A DNA stretch of 64,000 bases from Dryas octopetala (Eukaryota; Streptophyta; Magnoliopsida; Rosales; Rosaceae), in NCBI GenBank assembly GCA_963921425.1, contig OY992833.1, positions 26,584,698 to 26,648,697 on the forward strand, in the 5' to 3' direction. The position numbers were made by a program, and so were the translations under genes. Positions 35,701 to 48,076 of the stretch are shown piece after piece. A model generated the notes under the pieces. The model made no database searches. It saw nothing but the letters and a program-made list of their open reading frames with translations, and was not told the origin of the DNA. Every line of letters begins with the position of its first letter. Position 1 is the stretch's first letter.

Positions 35701-37895
35701 GTTGTTGTTGTCAGGAGTGATGCTATTCTGAATACTTGTTTCTAAATTTGTGTATTAACTTCTATTTGTATTGTTTAATTTATTTGATTTTCGATGTTGT
35801 GTGATAGGATCAAAGTTGCCAAAGCTGGCTGGACATATTGATTTTGTAAATGTTTCTTTTCATTATCCTTCAAGGCCAACGGTATGTTTCCTTTCCTATT
35901 CATCATATCCCAAATACTTCATCTGGGTTATGCTTTTGTCAGCCGCTGTTTCTGGTATCCCTTTCCATGGTCCACCACTTGAGTGCAGTACGAATGGTGC
36001 TAAAATAGAAATACATGTCCATAAAAGTGGTCTTTCCATTTCTCCAGCCCACCATACACTGCCCTCAAAGTGTTGTAGTCTCTTTCTTGGTGGTATCAAG
36101 AGCATGTATGGAGAGAGATTTGTTAACTAGAAGCTGCATACTTTTGTTTATTTGTCTTCTCCACTAGAGTATCTCCCATTCTACTGCAATTTTTTTTCTT
36201 CATTTGTTCATTTTCTATGCCTTTAGAGGAATAAAGATCCCAAATATACATAGTTTATCTACAATTAACATATATAAACTGTATATGATATTTAATATTT
36301 AAACCACTTAATTCCTATGGTACACCATTTTATACGTCACTTCATTTGTCTAAGCTAGCTGATTAGGAGTTGATTTTATGTTTTTTTGTTTTCTTGAAAT
36401 TGTTAATTTTGCAAATGCAAAAAGAAAATAATTAGACATTTGAATAGGTACCTGTACTGCAAAACATCAGCTTATCGGTGAATCCTAATGAAGTGGTTGC
36501 TATTGTAAGTGTTGCTGATTCTCGTTCTTGATTTCTTATTTCCCTAGTAATGGTAAGCAGTTAATTTCTCTCCTTTCCAATTTTCTTAGGTTGGTCTTAG
36601 TGGTAGTGGAAAAAGCACACTGGTGAATATTTTGCTTCGTCTATATGAGCCAACAAATGGTCAGGTAAAACGTTTTTAGCCTTCCATCAATGTGTTGTAA
36701 TGATAAATAAATAAATTAGAAGAACTTGTGATGTTGATAATTTGCTTAGTGCAATTTCCCATTAATGTACTTTTCTTTAACTGCAGATTTTGATTGATGG
36801 ATTTCCTCTACAAGAGTTAGATGTCATGTGGTTGAGAGAAAGAATCGGATTTGTGGGACAGGTTCTTATTTTGTTTCCAGCATTGAAATTTGCAGATTAA
36901 GTAGACCTTTTCTCATTACAATTAGAATCTAAACAGGAACCCAGACTTTTTCGTATGGACATTGGTTCAAACATTAGATATGGATGTACCAGAGATGTAA
37001 GGCCGGAGGATGTTGAATGGGCTGCCAAGCAGGCACATGCACATGATTTCATTTCATCCCTGCCCAATGGTTATCATACACTTGTTGATGATGATTTACT
37101 CAGTGGGGGACAAAAGCAGAGAATTGCCATTGCTAGGGCCATTCTTAGGGACCCAACCATTTTGATCCTTGATGAAGCCACTAGCGCATTGGATGCAGAG
37201 AGTGAACACAATGTCAAGGTAAGTACTTCTGCCAATTAGCTCTCCACACCCCTATACCCAAGAGTTTTAAAAGGATGAGTTATTTGATGTAGCATTCTCC
37301 ATCATTTCCAGGGTGTTCTCCGAGCTGTCAGAAGTGACATGACAACAAGGAGAACTGTCATAATTATTGCACACAGGTAGATTTGCTAACATCCTCTCTT
37401 TTAGTTGTGTTATGGCAATTCTAAAATTTCACTTCCTCACTTTATACAGGCTTTCTACCATACAAGCTGCTGACAAGATAGTGGTAATGGATGGTGGTAG
37501 AATTGTTGAGGTTAGTACTTGCCCATCATATATTTTTTGAATTTTTTTCTGTTCTGCCAGTATACTACTTTTCCTTTGTTAAGTGGAAAATGTTGGACTT
37601 TCAATACTCTGCTTAGAGAATGTGACTGCTGTCCACTTAAACAAAGAAGCCTCATGGGATACTATTCCATGATCTCTCTTACCAGAGCATATTCCGAGTT
37701 TTATTTTTTGGGAGAGAGCTTGATGCAAACACCACTTGACCAGGAGGCCTAGTATCTTTTGCACCTGTTATTTTGTTATGCAAGCTATGAATATAACTTT
37801 TCTGTTACACACAGACTGGCAGTCACAGGGAGCTTCTCACTAAGGATGGCCTCTATGCTCGACTGAATAGAAGACAAGCCGATGCTGTGGCATGA
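32759..37895 (+). CDS. ABCB26: Chloroplast ABC half-transporter ABCB26 (TAP1-like)
   Basis: ABC transporter half-molecule of the B (TAP) class, expected in the plastid envelope. Exons: 32759-33238, 33336-33463, 33640-33682, 33883-33927, 34055-34177, 34263-34366, 34680-34734, 34827-34897, 35027-35129, 35303-35513, 35808-35881, 36448-36504, 36590-36664, 36787-36861, 36937-37218, 37312-37376, 37450-37510 and 37815-37895, 2,133 nt, 710 aa. Ser/Lys-rich transit-like N-terminus to about residue 70; six-helix membrane domain about 130-420; nucleotide-binding domain with Walker [10 protein letters not shown] (about 500), LLSGGQ signature (about 603), Walker [13 protein letters not shown], and H-loop IIAHRLS split by intron 16. 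Strong identity to Arabidopsis At1g70610 as recalled. Substrate unknown. Confidence 0.95.
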
Positions 37896-39078
37896 TCTTG
37901 GAGTATCATGACACTTAGAGTTTAACTCGTGTTTGTTTGATTACTTTTTGATGAAATGCAGTATGCCTTTGGAGGTCCATGTAACTTTCTTACCTCTGAC
38001 CCCATACAATATTTGATTAAAAAAGCTCCTCGCGGGTCGTAAAGGAATGTTTAAGCGCTGAAGCTGTTGTAGTGATACCATCTCCATCCGTTAGGTATGC
38101 AAGGCTGCTTCAAACAGAACCTGAGGCATCATACTCCCCTTTTTAGAACCTCGGGAGTGTAATTTGAAAAGGCACAGATGCATGCATAGGATTATGGATA
38201 GACATGGAACAAAAGTCGCTAGTAATGTAATCTACATTTCTAGCTTTCAGTGGTGCCATTTTCTTTTTTCTCAGGAAACATACTTGTACAACAATGTTCT
38301 TATAAAATTTGTGTATGTAGTCACCGCGGAACCTCAGAATCGAGTATAAAGCATAGATATACACAGCTACAGCAAAAAATTGAGTGATTGACTGATTATA
38401 CCAGCTTGTTTGGCGCATGGTTGAATTCCTTTATATTATCTGTTGTAATTCTATGTTGTAAGTCGAGTCTTTAGCTTGGAAGTTCAAGCATCGTAGTTTT
38501 CTAAGGTATGTTTAAGCTGCGTCATTGGTTGTTATTGCATCATCTATATTTGCCAAACAAAAGTTTACGCATAAGTAATATTTTATTACATATTTTGGCA
38601 ACATAGGTAGACCTTTTAAACATAAGAAATTAATATTTCCATGGTCAAATTAGAAAATTTGCACTAATCCTTCATTTTAACCATGAGATTATTATAGTAA
38701 CTACACGTTATTCTACTTTCTACTCGGTCACTTTTTTTTACTATAATTTTCATTACACATTTTGTGTTTGATGCTCATGTTTTTTACTATGTCAAAGGTT
38801 TAGTGTTGGAATAATTTGCATCTGATTTGATGGCTATGGGCTCATTGGCAATACTATGGGCTTTGAAATAGCCCCAAAAAGGCCCAAGTTATGTAACAGC
38901 CGGGCCTCCTAAGGTCGCTTGTCCTCCTTCTCCACTTGATTACCCACTTCACTTGTGCGAACCCTGGTTTCCAATCGGAAGTCGAAACCCCCTGCACCAA
39001 CAATAAACGACACAAAACTGAAATTAATAAGAAAAAAATAGAAGAAAAAAAAGGCCGAAAAGCCAACAGGGCAGGCCG
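37896..39078. other. Intergenic: ABCB26 3' end to PNISR-like promoter
   Basis: AT-rich. The first few hundred bases are the likely 3' UTR of ABCB26. The last ~200 bp before 39079 (GGCCCAAG and GGGCC words near 38881-38906) are probable promoter and leader of the next gene. No other gene seen. Confidence 0.5.
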
Positions 39079-42000
39079 ATGGATTCGTACCAAGCGCAGC
39101 AGCGGTTCATGAGGCCACCGCTGGCGCAACCACCGGCCACGTCGGATCTCTACCACTACCAGCAGCAGCCAAGAGCAGCAGTCCCTCAACCTCAGCAAGG
39201 GCAGTGGTACTCCAACCAGTACCAGTACCACTCACTACAGTCCCCGTCGCCTCCTCCACAACAGTGGGGTCCACCACCGCCTCCTAACGCCGACCATCTG
39301 CCTCCCCCGCCGGGTTCTTATCCTCCGCCCCCTCCGCATCCTTATCCTGCGCACCACATCCAGCCCAACCACCACTTCCCTCCTCCTCCTCCTCCTCAAT
39401 CCCGCCCTCACATGCCTCCTCACCTCCCTCCCCCACCTCCTCATCCGTCTTATCCTCAGCTCACCCAGGTATTTCTGGAACTCTCTCTGTTGTCACATGT
39501 ATGTATTTGTGTATGTAACTCATGCTGATTAATTGATCCTTGGTTTGAAAACAACCATTGTATTTTATTTGAGGGTAAAGTTTGTGGGCATAGTGTATGT
39601 TAATATTCTAACGCAAATATGCTTGTAGGAGTGGGGAGCTCCGAGTTGGCCAAATAACCAAGTTTGGGATTACGCAGGTAAGTTTTCTCTACATTACATT
39701 TCATATAACTCATATGCTGCAGTAAAACACTGGCTTTGTTTTCCATTAGATTTTTGTGTGAGTCAAAATGTTGCTAGGAGCTTCTTTTGGATTCCCTTTT
39801 CGTGGGTTAATGACCTTGGATTCAATTTAATTGTTTGTGAATGGTAGCCCATAATAATGAAGATTGGGCAGCCAAGGCTAGGGCATGGGCAGATGCTAGA
39901 AATGCGATGGAGAGCCAGCAGCATCAACAGTTGCAGTTTCCTCCGGCAGGCAGACTTGAAGAACAAAGTCATTATCATGATCAGTATCCTCAATCCATTG
40001 ACTCTCATTCTGCATCTAGCTATCAACAGGTTCCAGTTTCAGGCACACCGACACACCGCCCACCAGGAATTCATCCCCAGGAGACTACATCTATCAGCTC
40101 CGAACCATCTTCTTATGCACATCACACTGTTAGAGATGGAACGTCAGCCGGGGACACAAATGCTGTGTTTCATCGTCAAGGAAACCTACCTACAACTACA
40201 AGTCCATCTGTTCATCAGCAGGAGGTACCTTCTAGTTATTCTTCTGTTACAGGTAATAATTCACATGGCATTTTGGCTTTGCATGTGAAGCTTGAGGTTC
40301 CACAACTTCCGTTGTGGAACCCAATTTTTCTCTTTAATTCCACATTCTTTATTTTGTCAATAGTGCCAAATATAGGGCTTTTCTTAAAGAACAGTTAAGT
40401 ATCTTCAATTCAAAAGTTGTGGAACTCAATGTTTCTGTCAGTAGTACCAAATATAGGACCTTTCATAAAGAACAGTTAAGTATCTTCAAAATTAGAATTG
40501 GAGGCTGCTTCATGTGTGCTGTGGTTGTTCCCCCAAATTAATCTGGATATTAGTAGGTTGTTAATAGTAACTGGTTAAGTGGTTCTCCTTTTCCCTTTTA
40601 TCTTTTTTTTGTTTTTTTGAAATAACTGTTCTCATTTATTAATTATTTATTCTGAATGGATACTCAGTTGCTTTTTCATAATTGACACTCTTGTGCAGGT
40701 GTAGGTTCTCATCTGGATTCTTTTCTTAAAAAAAAAATAATAATAATAATATTAATAATACTGAGAATTTTAGAGATAGAGATGTGAAATTTTACAATAT
40801 AAGAATTCCGTTCTTCACGTTGAATTTCATGTGTTGGGCTTGGAAGAATTTGGGAGAGATTCACATGTGTGGGGGAGTGCTAGAGTATAAAATAATTATT
40901 ATCCCACATCCTAATAGCTTACGCTTTTGGTAGTATTGGTAAACCGATAAAACTTAACAACCTCCATATCAACATATAAATATATATGTAAAGTTCTCTT
41001 AAAATAAAAAAAATTAGAAGAGACTTGTACTGAAAAAAATAAATAAATAAATTGGAACACCTTAGCAATCAATTGGTGGCAAGTGCAAAGGAGGTTGAAG
41101 CATTTAACTCAAAAGAATACCTTGATTATATTGCCTTACCAAGTAAACTTTGTTCTTTTCTTAAGCTCAAGGAGTCTTATCAAGTAGAGAAAGAGTACAT
41201 CTTCCATTTGATTGAGTGCTGCTAATCTTCATTAAAAGGGAAATATTAACTGGCAAGAACTACATCTCCCTTGTACAGATGCTTTGAGTTGGATGCATGG
41301 AAATATAAACGGGTTTTTGGAGCTATCTTTTTTTTTTTTTTTAACTGTTTCCCATTTTGATCAGCTTCTGCTGAGAGCAGGGGAGAAAAACTATTAACTT
41401 CTAGTAATACTAATCTGGAATGGACAAAGATTGTAGAGCATGGTTACGTCAGTATTCTCACAATTACATCAAATTTTAGAACAAACATTCATATAGAAAA
41501 AGATGAGTTTTGCTTTCATAAACCAAAAGATTGGATAACTAGAAACCAATTTGGACCTTTATTGTTCCACAGGATTTTTTCCCCTGATTTAGTCTTTTGA
41601 TTTGCTGTTTGACTACTTACTTGAATTGCAGGCAATGAAGGTGCTGCAGATCAGAATGAGCAGTCTTACAAATTCTTGCCTTTGCCAAATTCCTCAGCTC
41701 AGGAAGGACATCACCACATGCAATCATCACAGCCATTGCCCTTTGGATATGGCAGTCAGTCTGCTAATCCAACAACCAAGCTTTCTGACCAGCCTTTAGA
41801 ATTTGCACCTGGGTTTAATTCTGATCACCATCAACACATGCAGTCCAGCTATGCTTATCATGATTCACATGGAACTATAAGAGGTGTTGACCCTGCTACC
41901 ACAGCGACTTCCATGAATGCTTGGCCTTCTTCTGTTGCACCTGGTGTAGTTTATCCTCCTATTCATCCAGTTCTTTCATCAGGACCACAGGTGATAATTC

Positions 42001-45000
42001 TGGTTTCATGAGTCTTCAGTTCTAGAACCCTGAAATGAATGTGCTGACATTTGTTTCATTCTGTAGCAGGATCCCTCCATGGCAATACCCTCTCCTGTTC
42101 CTGGGCATGCTCCACCTTCATTTGGTAGTTTTCCTGGACTGAGCCTCCAGCCCACAATTCCTTCTGCTGCTCCCCCCTTTGCTCTTACTGCAGGAAATGC
42201 AATTCACCCTACTGCAGCCTTCCCTGGTGATGCATATGGAGTTTCTACAGTTTCTGAGCGCCCCAAAAAGGTAAAATTTTGCCATTGTTAATATGTGAAA
42301 TGTGAATGGTGAGTGACATGATTGTTATTCATCTATTCTCCTGAAATTTTGCTAGGCTTCAGTGCCTAATTGGCTTAGAGAGGAAATTAAGAAAGCAGTC
42401 ATCACAAGTTCGTCTATGGATCATCCTAAGGAGGAAACACAATCTATGGAGGATGAAGGTGTTGATAGATCTTTTGGGAAGAGTGACCAAGCTGATAGCA
42501 AAAGCATCGATTCTTCTAGATCAACTGAAGAAGAGGATGACGAGGTATTATTCTTTCTCCTGAAGATGATTTATTTTGCATCTGAAGCCCCCTTCCACCT
42601 AGTGAACTGTTCTTTCTGAAAAATGCAGTGCTGTTTATTTGCTCCATATGATATTCCCATGATAATAGCTATTTGGATGTACTTCATTTCATTATTAGGA
42701 ATTGACCTGCCCTATCTTTTTTGTTTTGTAGGATCAAGTGGAAGCAGCTAAGACTGCGGCAATTAACCAGGAAATAAAGCGTGTCCTTACTGAAGTTCTA
42801 TTAAAGGTTCTACAGCTTATAAAGTGAGAGACTGGTTATTTAACTTATATATACCGCATTTTTAACTATTATGTTTTTGGACAGGTTACTGATGAGCTGT
42901 TTGATGAAATTGCAATGAAAGTTCTGAGTGAAGATGATCTGACACTTGAAGGTAAATGTACCGTAATTACAGGCCGTTGTATTGTTAGGTCTAACATTCT
43001 TGCTCTCTCCCTGTTTTTTTCTTTAAAAAGAGAAAGAATGAATCTAATTAATTAAGTCATTTGTTACAGTTGAGCAGAGAACACTCACTTTAAACAATAA
43101 GGTATTGCCATCTCCCCCAGCAGTTTCTGCTCCCAAGGCGTCTGCAAAGGTGTTAATTCCAGCCAAGTTGAAGGAATCTGAGACTGAAGATGTCAGTGAA
43201 AAATCTAGTTCCAGTTCACCGGGTGATGTATTGGGTCTTGCAAATTATGCTAGCGATGAAGATGATGGAGATGGTGAAGTTAAGAGTCCTGGTGGGCCAA
43301 ATTCTGGGAAAGATGCTTTTCTTCAGCAGTCAACTGTTAAAAAGCCTTCAAATGATAGACATGATGCCGCATCAAATGACAGTTCCTCAACAGAGCTTGA
43401 AGAACACAGTAGAAGTCGGACAAATTCAGCGAGTGATCCAAGAAAAACCAGTTCACTTGAGTCCAAATATAATAACAGTGCTGCTATTAGTGATATTAGT
43501 TATAATAGCCACAAGAATGATGAAAGTAATGCTGATTATAACCTGCCAGGTGGCATTACTGCCTCTAGGTTGAAGGATGCTGTAGGCATATTGAAACCTG
43601 AACTACCTAAAGAAAATGTCAATGTCAAAAAAGCATCCAAAGATGACCCACAAGGTAGGGAGTCCAAGATGAAATCTGCTAAGCATGATCGTCATGAGAG
43701 TAAAAAGAGTTCTGTTAAAGACTCCAGTAAGGAGGTAGAGAGTGGTAAGATTAGGACAGATGATGAGAATCGTAAGAGGCAGGATGAGAGGCATCTGAGG
43801 AAGGAAAGGACAGATGATCGGAATGGCTCAAAAGAAAAGATGAAAGAGCAAAGTGTTAAGCCTGGAGAAAAAGTTCAGGAATCTGAGTCAAGAAAAAGGT
43901 CTTCCCATTCTGATGCCAAGGAGGATAAAAGAGAAACAGAGAGGCTCCGTAGAGCTAGTGCTAAAGAAGATATGAACAGGAAAAGAGAACAGACAAAGGA
44001 CAAGGAGGATGATAGATCAAGACATAAGCATTCTACCGACTCAAGTAGGCACAAGAGAAGGCGCTCCTCTTCCATTGGAAGTAGGGGCAGAAACAGCAAG
44101 GACAACTCGGTTAATCATGCCAATGATTCAAGTGATGAAGCTTCTGATGATTCTAAAAGGTTCATCATTGTGATCTTCTGACTATTTCTCCTTGTGTTCT
44201 ACTTATGTTGTGTTGTGGTTCATATACCAGTTATGTGCTGCAGGAAGCTACATTCAAGGAGACGTAACTTATCACCTTCACCCGTCAAGTCTAGGAGAAG
44301 GTACCATTTATCAGAAATTTCATTGTTTTTTATATCTGTTGGCATCATAAGGTTCAGCCCATTGTGTTCTAAGTAGCTCTGAGAAAACGAACATGATAAT
44401 ATGTTATGGAGATATTGTTCTCTTATACAGAGAAATAGTCGTAGATTCGTAATCACCAAAACAACTTAAACATAAGGTTATTGGTAGGTTAAGCAAAATA
44501 TATAAGAAACAGTATGAACTGTTTTTAAATCCTACTCTCTTCTACTTAATCTGTTCATCTGGGGTTTTTTCGTGGTTCCAGTTTGATTGTTGTGCAAGAT
44601 TGACATTCTTTTTTGTGATAGTTTGTTTTTTATGCTATGCAGTAAATCAAGATATATTCTCTGGTCAATTAGATTGCATTGTTCTTTTTGCTTCCTTTTT
44701 TTTTTTTTTTTTTTGTCTTAAATGTTGTACATCTTTCAGCATCATCTCTTTCTTGTTGAAGTTTGAGTCTATTTCCAGTGACAGAATTCACGACTACTTC
44801 CTTAAATGCATGCTACCCTAGTGATGTGACTAATTTACCCTAGTGATGTGACTACTTTAAACATTTTGAGGTCATGGAAGTTTTGTGGTATGTGTAGCTC
44901 TTTTATTTTGATTGATTTGCAATATCAGAAATTAAAACTGAAATTAGGAATGAAGAGTGAAGAGTGGAGTGAAAGCATATACGTGGTTCCATTGTATGTA

Positions 45001-45790
45001 TATTCTTAATTATCCGTGTTGAATTCAATTTCATATGGATGTTGTGGTATTGTCTAAATGAATAGGATCATTCATCTGGGTCTCGGCAACCTTTTATGCA
45101 ATGGTGCAGAGAAAACATAGTTGTGAAAAGAAGAATGGGTATCCTGGTTTTATTGTATGCTTTCCTTGTGGCTTTTACTGTTTGGGCTTTTTTTCTGTCT
45201 AGTTTGGGATAACACATAGTGAAGTGCAGTATAAGCGAAAGTAACTAATATCATTAATAGCAGAAGCAGAATAGGTTCTGTACAGTCATTATAACTTTGT
45301 CATGCTTTAAACCTTTTGCTTTCTAAGTTCGTTGTGAGAATTATGACTCTGTCATATTAAGGTTCTTTACATAGTCATTAGAAGCAGAATAATATATTCT
45401 AACGGGCCACTCCCTATCAAGCATGACTCTTCACAAGGCTGAGCATTTCTCTTCTAGACCATGAATGTTTAACTCACCAAATTAGTATCATGGATGTTTT
45501 CATTTCTAGACAAGTTTCGCGGTCTCCACATAGCAAGCATTCTCAGCGCAGGCATTCTCCCTATTCTTCTCTTGATACCAACAGGTATGTTGCCATGAAA
45601 TCTTTGTTAGTGGTAATGTTTTTGTGACATAAACATGTGACATAAACACCTATCACTAAGCAACTCAGGTGAAATTGCCAGGCTTCCGCATCTGCAACTC
45701 TGATTGTTGTCTGGTCTGTTTTAACTGTACTAATTTATATGCAGGGGAAGAAGGTCAAGATCCAGATCACCTGTGCGGCGGCCGAGATGA
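39079..45790 (+). CDS. Pro-rich / Arg-Ser-rich nuclear protein, PNISR-like
   Basis: Predicted nuclear-speckle or RNA-processing protein, 3,006 nt, 1,001 aa. Exons: 39079-39468, 39629-39677, 39848-40252, 41632-41990, 42067-42270, 42356-42544, 42732-42806, 42885-42951, 43070-44159, 44244-44300, 45510-45584 and 45745-45790. N-terminal 130 residues are Pro/Gln/His-rich with long polyproline runs. The conserved core PNWLREEIKKAV (about 434-445) and the acidic NQEIKRVLTEVLLKVTDELFDEIA helix follow. LGLANYASDEDD is a motif seen in several splicing-linked proteins. The C-terminus is a 300-residue Lys/Arg/Glu/Ser mix ending in RS dipeptides (RRSRSRSPVRRPR). Recalled relatives are At1g70620 and animal PNISR. 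Exon 5 begins at a NAGNAG acceptor. Biochemical role unproven. Confidence 0.85.
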
Positions 45791-46200
45791 TTGGGGGAAG
45801 GATGCTAAGTAGGTTAAGTGCCAGAATTACGCTGTGAAGTGGTCTGAAGGGCTGATAAGCGCAGGAACTACACAAGGCTAGTGCAGCACGTGCAGCGGCG
45901 GAACATAGAAGGGAGTAAGAGGGGCCATGGCCCCTGCAAACTTTTGAAAAAAAAAAAAACAATTAAGTTGTAGAATACCAATGCGACATCATTTGAATTC
46001 TTGATCTTTATCGTTATGGGGTAATACAAGTTCATTTTCTTTTTGTTTTTAATTGATTAATATTGCTGTTGTTTTTTTGTTTGTCTTAAGAATTTAAGAG
46101 TGGGTTTATTTGAATCCAATTATATTGTATATTTCCAACTTCTTGTATGTACTTTCTTTTTCTCAACTATTGGTGATTTATCTTATACTTTTTTATTTTA
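45791..46200. other. 3' region of the PNISR-like gene
   Basis: AT-rich. Includes the sequence GAGGGGCCATGGCCCCTGCAAAC with a perfect GGGGCCATGGCCCC palindrome around 45921-45937, followed by a poly-A run. This resembles the edge of a degraded repeat or a 3' UTR. No gene seen. Confidence 0.45.
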
Positions 46201-46209
46201 TTTTAAGAA

Positions 46210-47072
46210 GGCTTATTTATTATTTTACCCGTGAAAGTAACTTCTAATCTAACTTTACTTCCTAACATTTATTTTGTATCACATTATTCTCTGAAATTAA
46301 TTCTCATGTATTACTTTGCTCACTTTTTATTTTTACAAACTTTGAAAATTAAATAAAATAGCTCCGGACTCAGAAAAATACACGAAAAATTCCTACGGAC
46401 TCGTCTTGACTAGTTCTAATTTACTATGGGGTCAAATTACCAATTTACCCTCTGAGAGTTTTTAGAAAATTAAAATATATTTTACTCTGTAGAAATTCAT
46501 AAGATAATCTTTCGAACTCTAAAAAATATGAGTTTTATATCGTTGGTCTTCTAAACAATAACATTACCTTTCTTGTGAATACTTGCTACCCAAAAGACCT
46601 TTTCGTCTTAGAGGAAAATAAATTTTCCTTTATAAAATAAATTTTAGAAAATTGTAGAATTTTCATAAAGTCTCAGAAGAATTCTCTGAAACAGTTTTTT
46701 GGTAATCTCCAAAATATTTTTGAGAATTTATCCGAGACTTTACATAAATTTCAGAATTTTTATAGAGGAAAATTAATTTTAATTTTTATAAATAAATTTG
46801 GACTTCCCAAATTTTCTAAAAACTATCAGAGGGAAAATTAGTAATTTGACCCCATAGTAACTTAGAACTAGTCAAGACGAGTCCGTAGGAATTTTTTGTG
46901 TATTTTTTTGAGTTCGGAACTATTTTTAATTTATTTCCAAAGTTTGTAAAAATATAAAGTGGACAAAGTGATACATGAGAATTAGTTTCAGGGGATAAAG
47001 TGATACAAAATAAATATTAGGGGGTGAAGTTGGATTAGAAGTTACTTTCAGGGGCAAACTAATAAATAAGCC
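46210..47072. mobile_element. Fold-back Mutator-like element with ~270-bp TIRs
   Basis: An 863-bp element with exact 9-bp target duplication TTTTAAGAA (46201-46209 and 47073-47081). Ends read GGCTTATTTATTATTTTACC on the left and GGCTTATTTATTAGTTTGCC on the right (minus strand). Inverted similarity continues about 270 bp inward on both sides, covering landmarks such as CGTCTTGACTAGTTCTAA / TTAGAACTAGTCAAGACG. The core is AT-rich, with no coding capacity. The 9-bp duplication and long inverted repeats indicate a MULE-derived non-autonomous element. Confidence 0.88.
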
Positions 47073-47081
47073 TTTTAAGAA

Positions 47082-48076
47082 CTAGACATCTTCAAAGTCC
47101 AATTTTTTAGTCAAAAACACTCTTAAAAGTAAAAAAAAAAAAATTTAGTTCCAATACTATTGTAATACAATTAGTCCGACCAATTAAACATTAGTTAGAA
47201 AAACTAATCAAGTATACAATTAAATCAAACAAGAAATTAATATTTGAAAGTAGGGTATTACACAAAGACAATTGGTAATGATGATTAGTACAACAAATGT
47301 GTAAAGCCTAATGTTTCAACAATAATTTTCAAACTTATAATAAACAAACTCTAATTGTAGATACCTACTTGATGAAATTCATAATATTCTTATGAATATA
47401 TTTTTGGATGGTGTTATTAAAATGATATGCCATATATGATACATTCATATTAATTATTTGAGGATCTAATATATGCATATTGTACACGTGACAAATTCAT
47501 ACTAATATTTTTTAATAATATCTCCTCAAGCATAGAATCATATCTCCACTTATTTTGTGGCATTACATATTTGTAAATCTGGGTGTGAACGTGTTTGTTT
47601 GTAGTTTGCAATTAAAGGTTCAGACAAAAAAAAAATTTGATTTTTCTTTTCTATTTTTATTCCGTATTATCCTTTTCTTTTTTTCCTGATTAATAGCCGA
47701 TATTAATCTGAAAAATAAGTTTAGATCAATTTAAAACCCAAATAGAAACGGCGCCGTAGAAGAGCGGTACATCCGCATAGTTTCGTTGACTCTTAAAATG
47801 GAAAAGGTCGGTGAATGGAATGTGACGTGTAGAAGACGACAAGCCTCACATGGATCCCGCACGGCCCTTGTCCTCGGTGAGAGCGACGTCGCTGGTGTGT
47901 TCGTTACTCTTGCATCTCTCTTCTTCTTCAGTTAAAGTTTCATAATTCCATTCTCTCTCTCCCTCTCTTCTTCTTCTTCTATTACTGAATCAAACTCAGG
48001 CCACTCAGCTCATGATTCATATAAACAAAACTACGAACCCATCATAGTTTCATTGCTGTCAGCAGTTCCACTCACA
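47082..48076. other. Intergenic and RAY1-like promoter
   Basis: AT-rich to about 47700. The last 350 bp become more GC-rich (GGCGCCGTAG, GACGTGTAGAAGACGAC) and contain a CTCTCTC/TTCTTCT pyrimidine leader just before the start codon. Probable promoter and 5' UTR of the GT77 gene. Confidence 0.5.
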
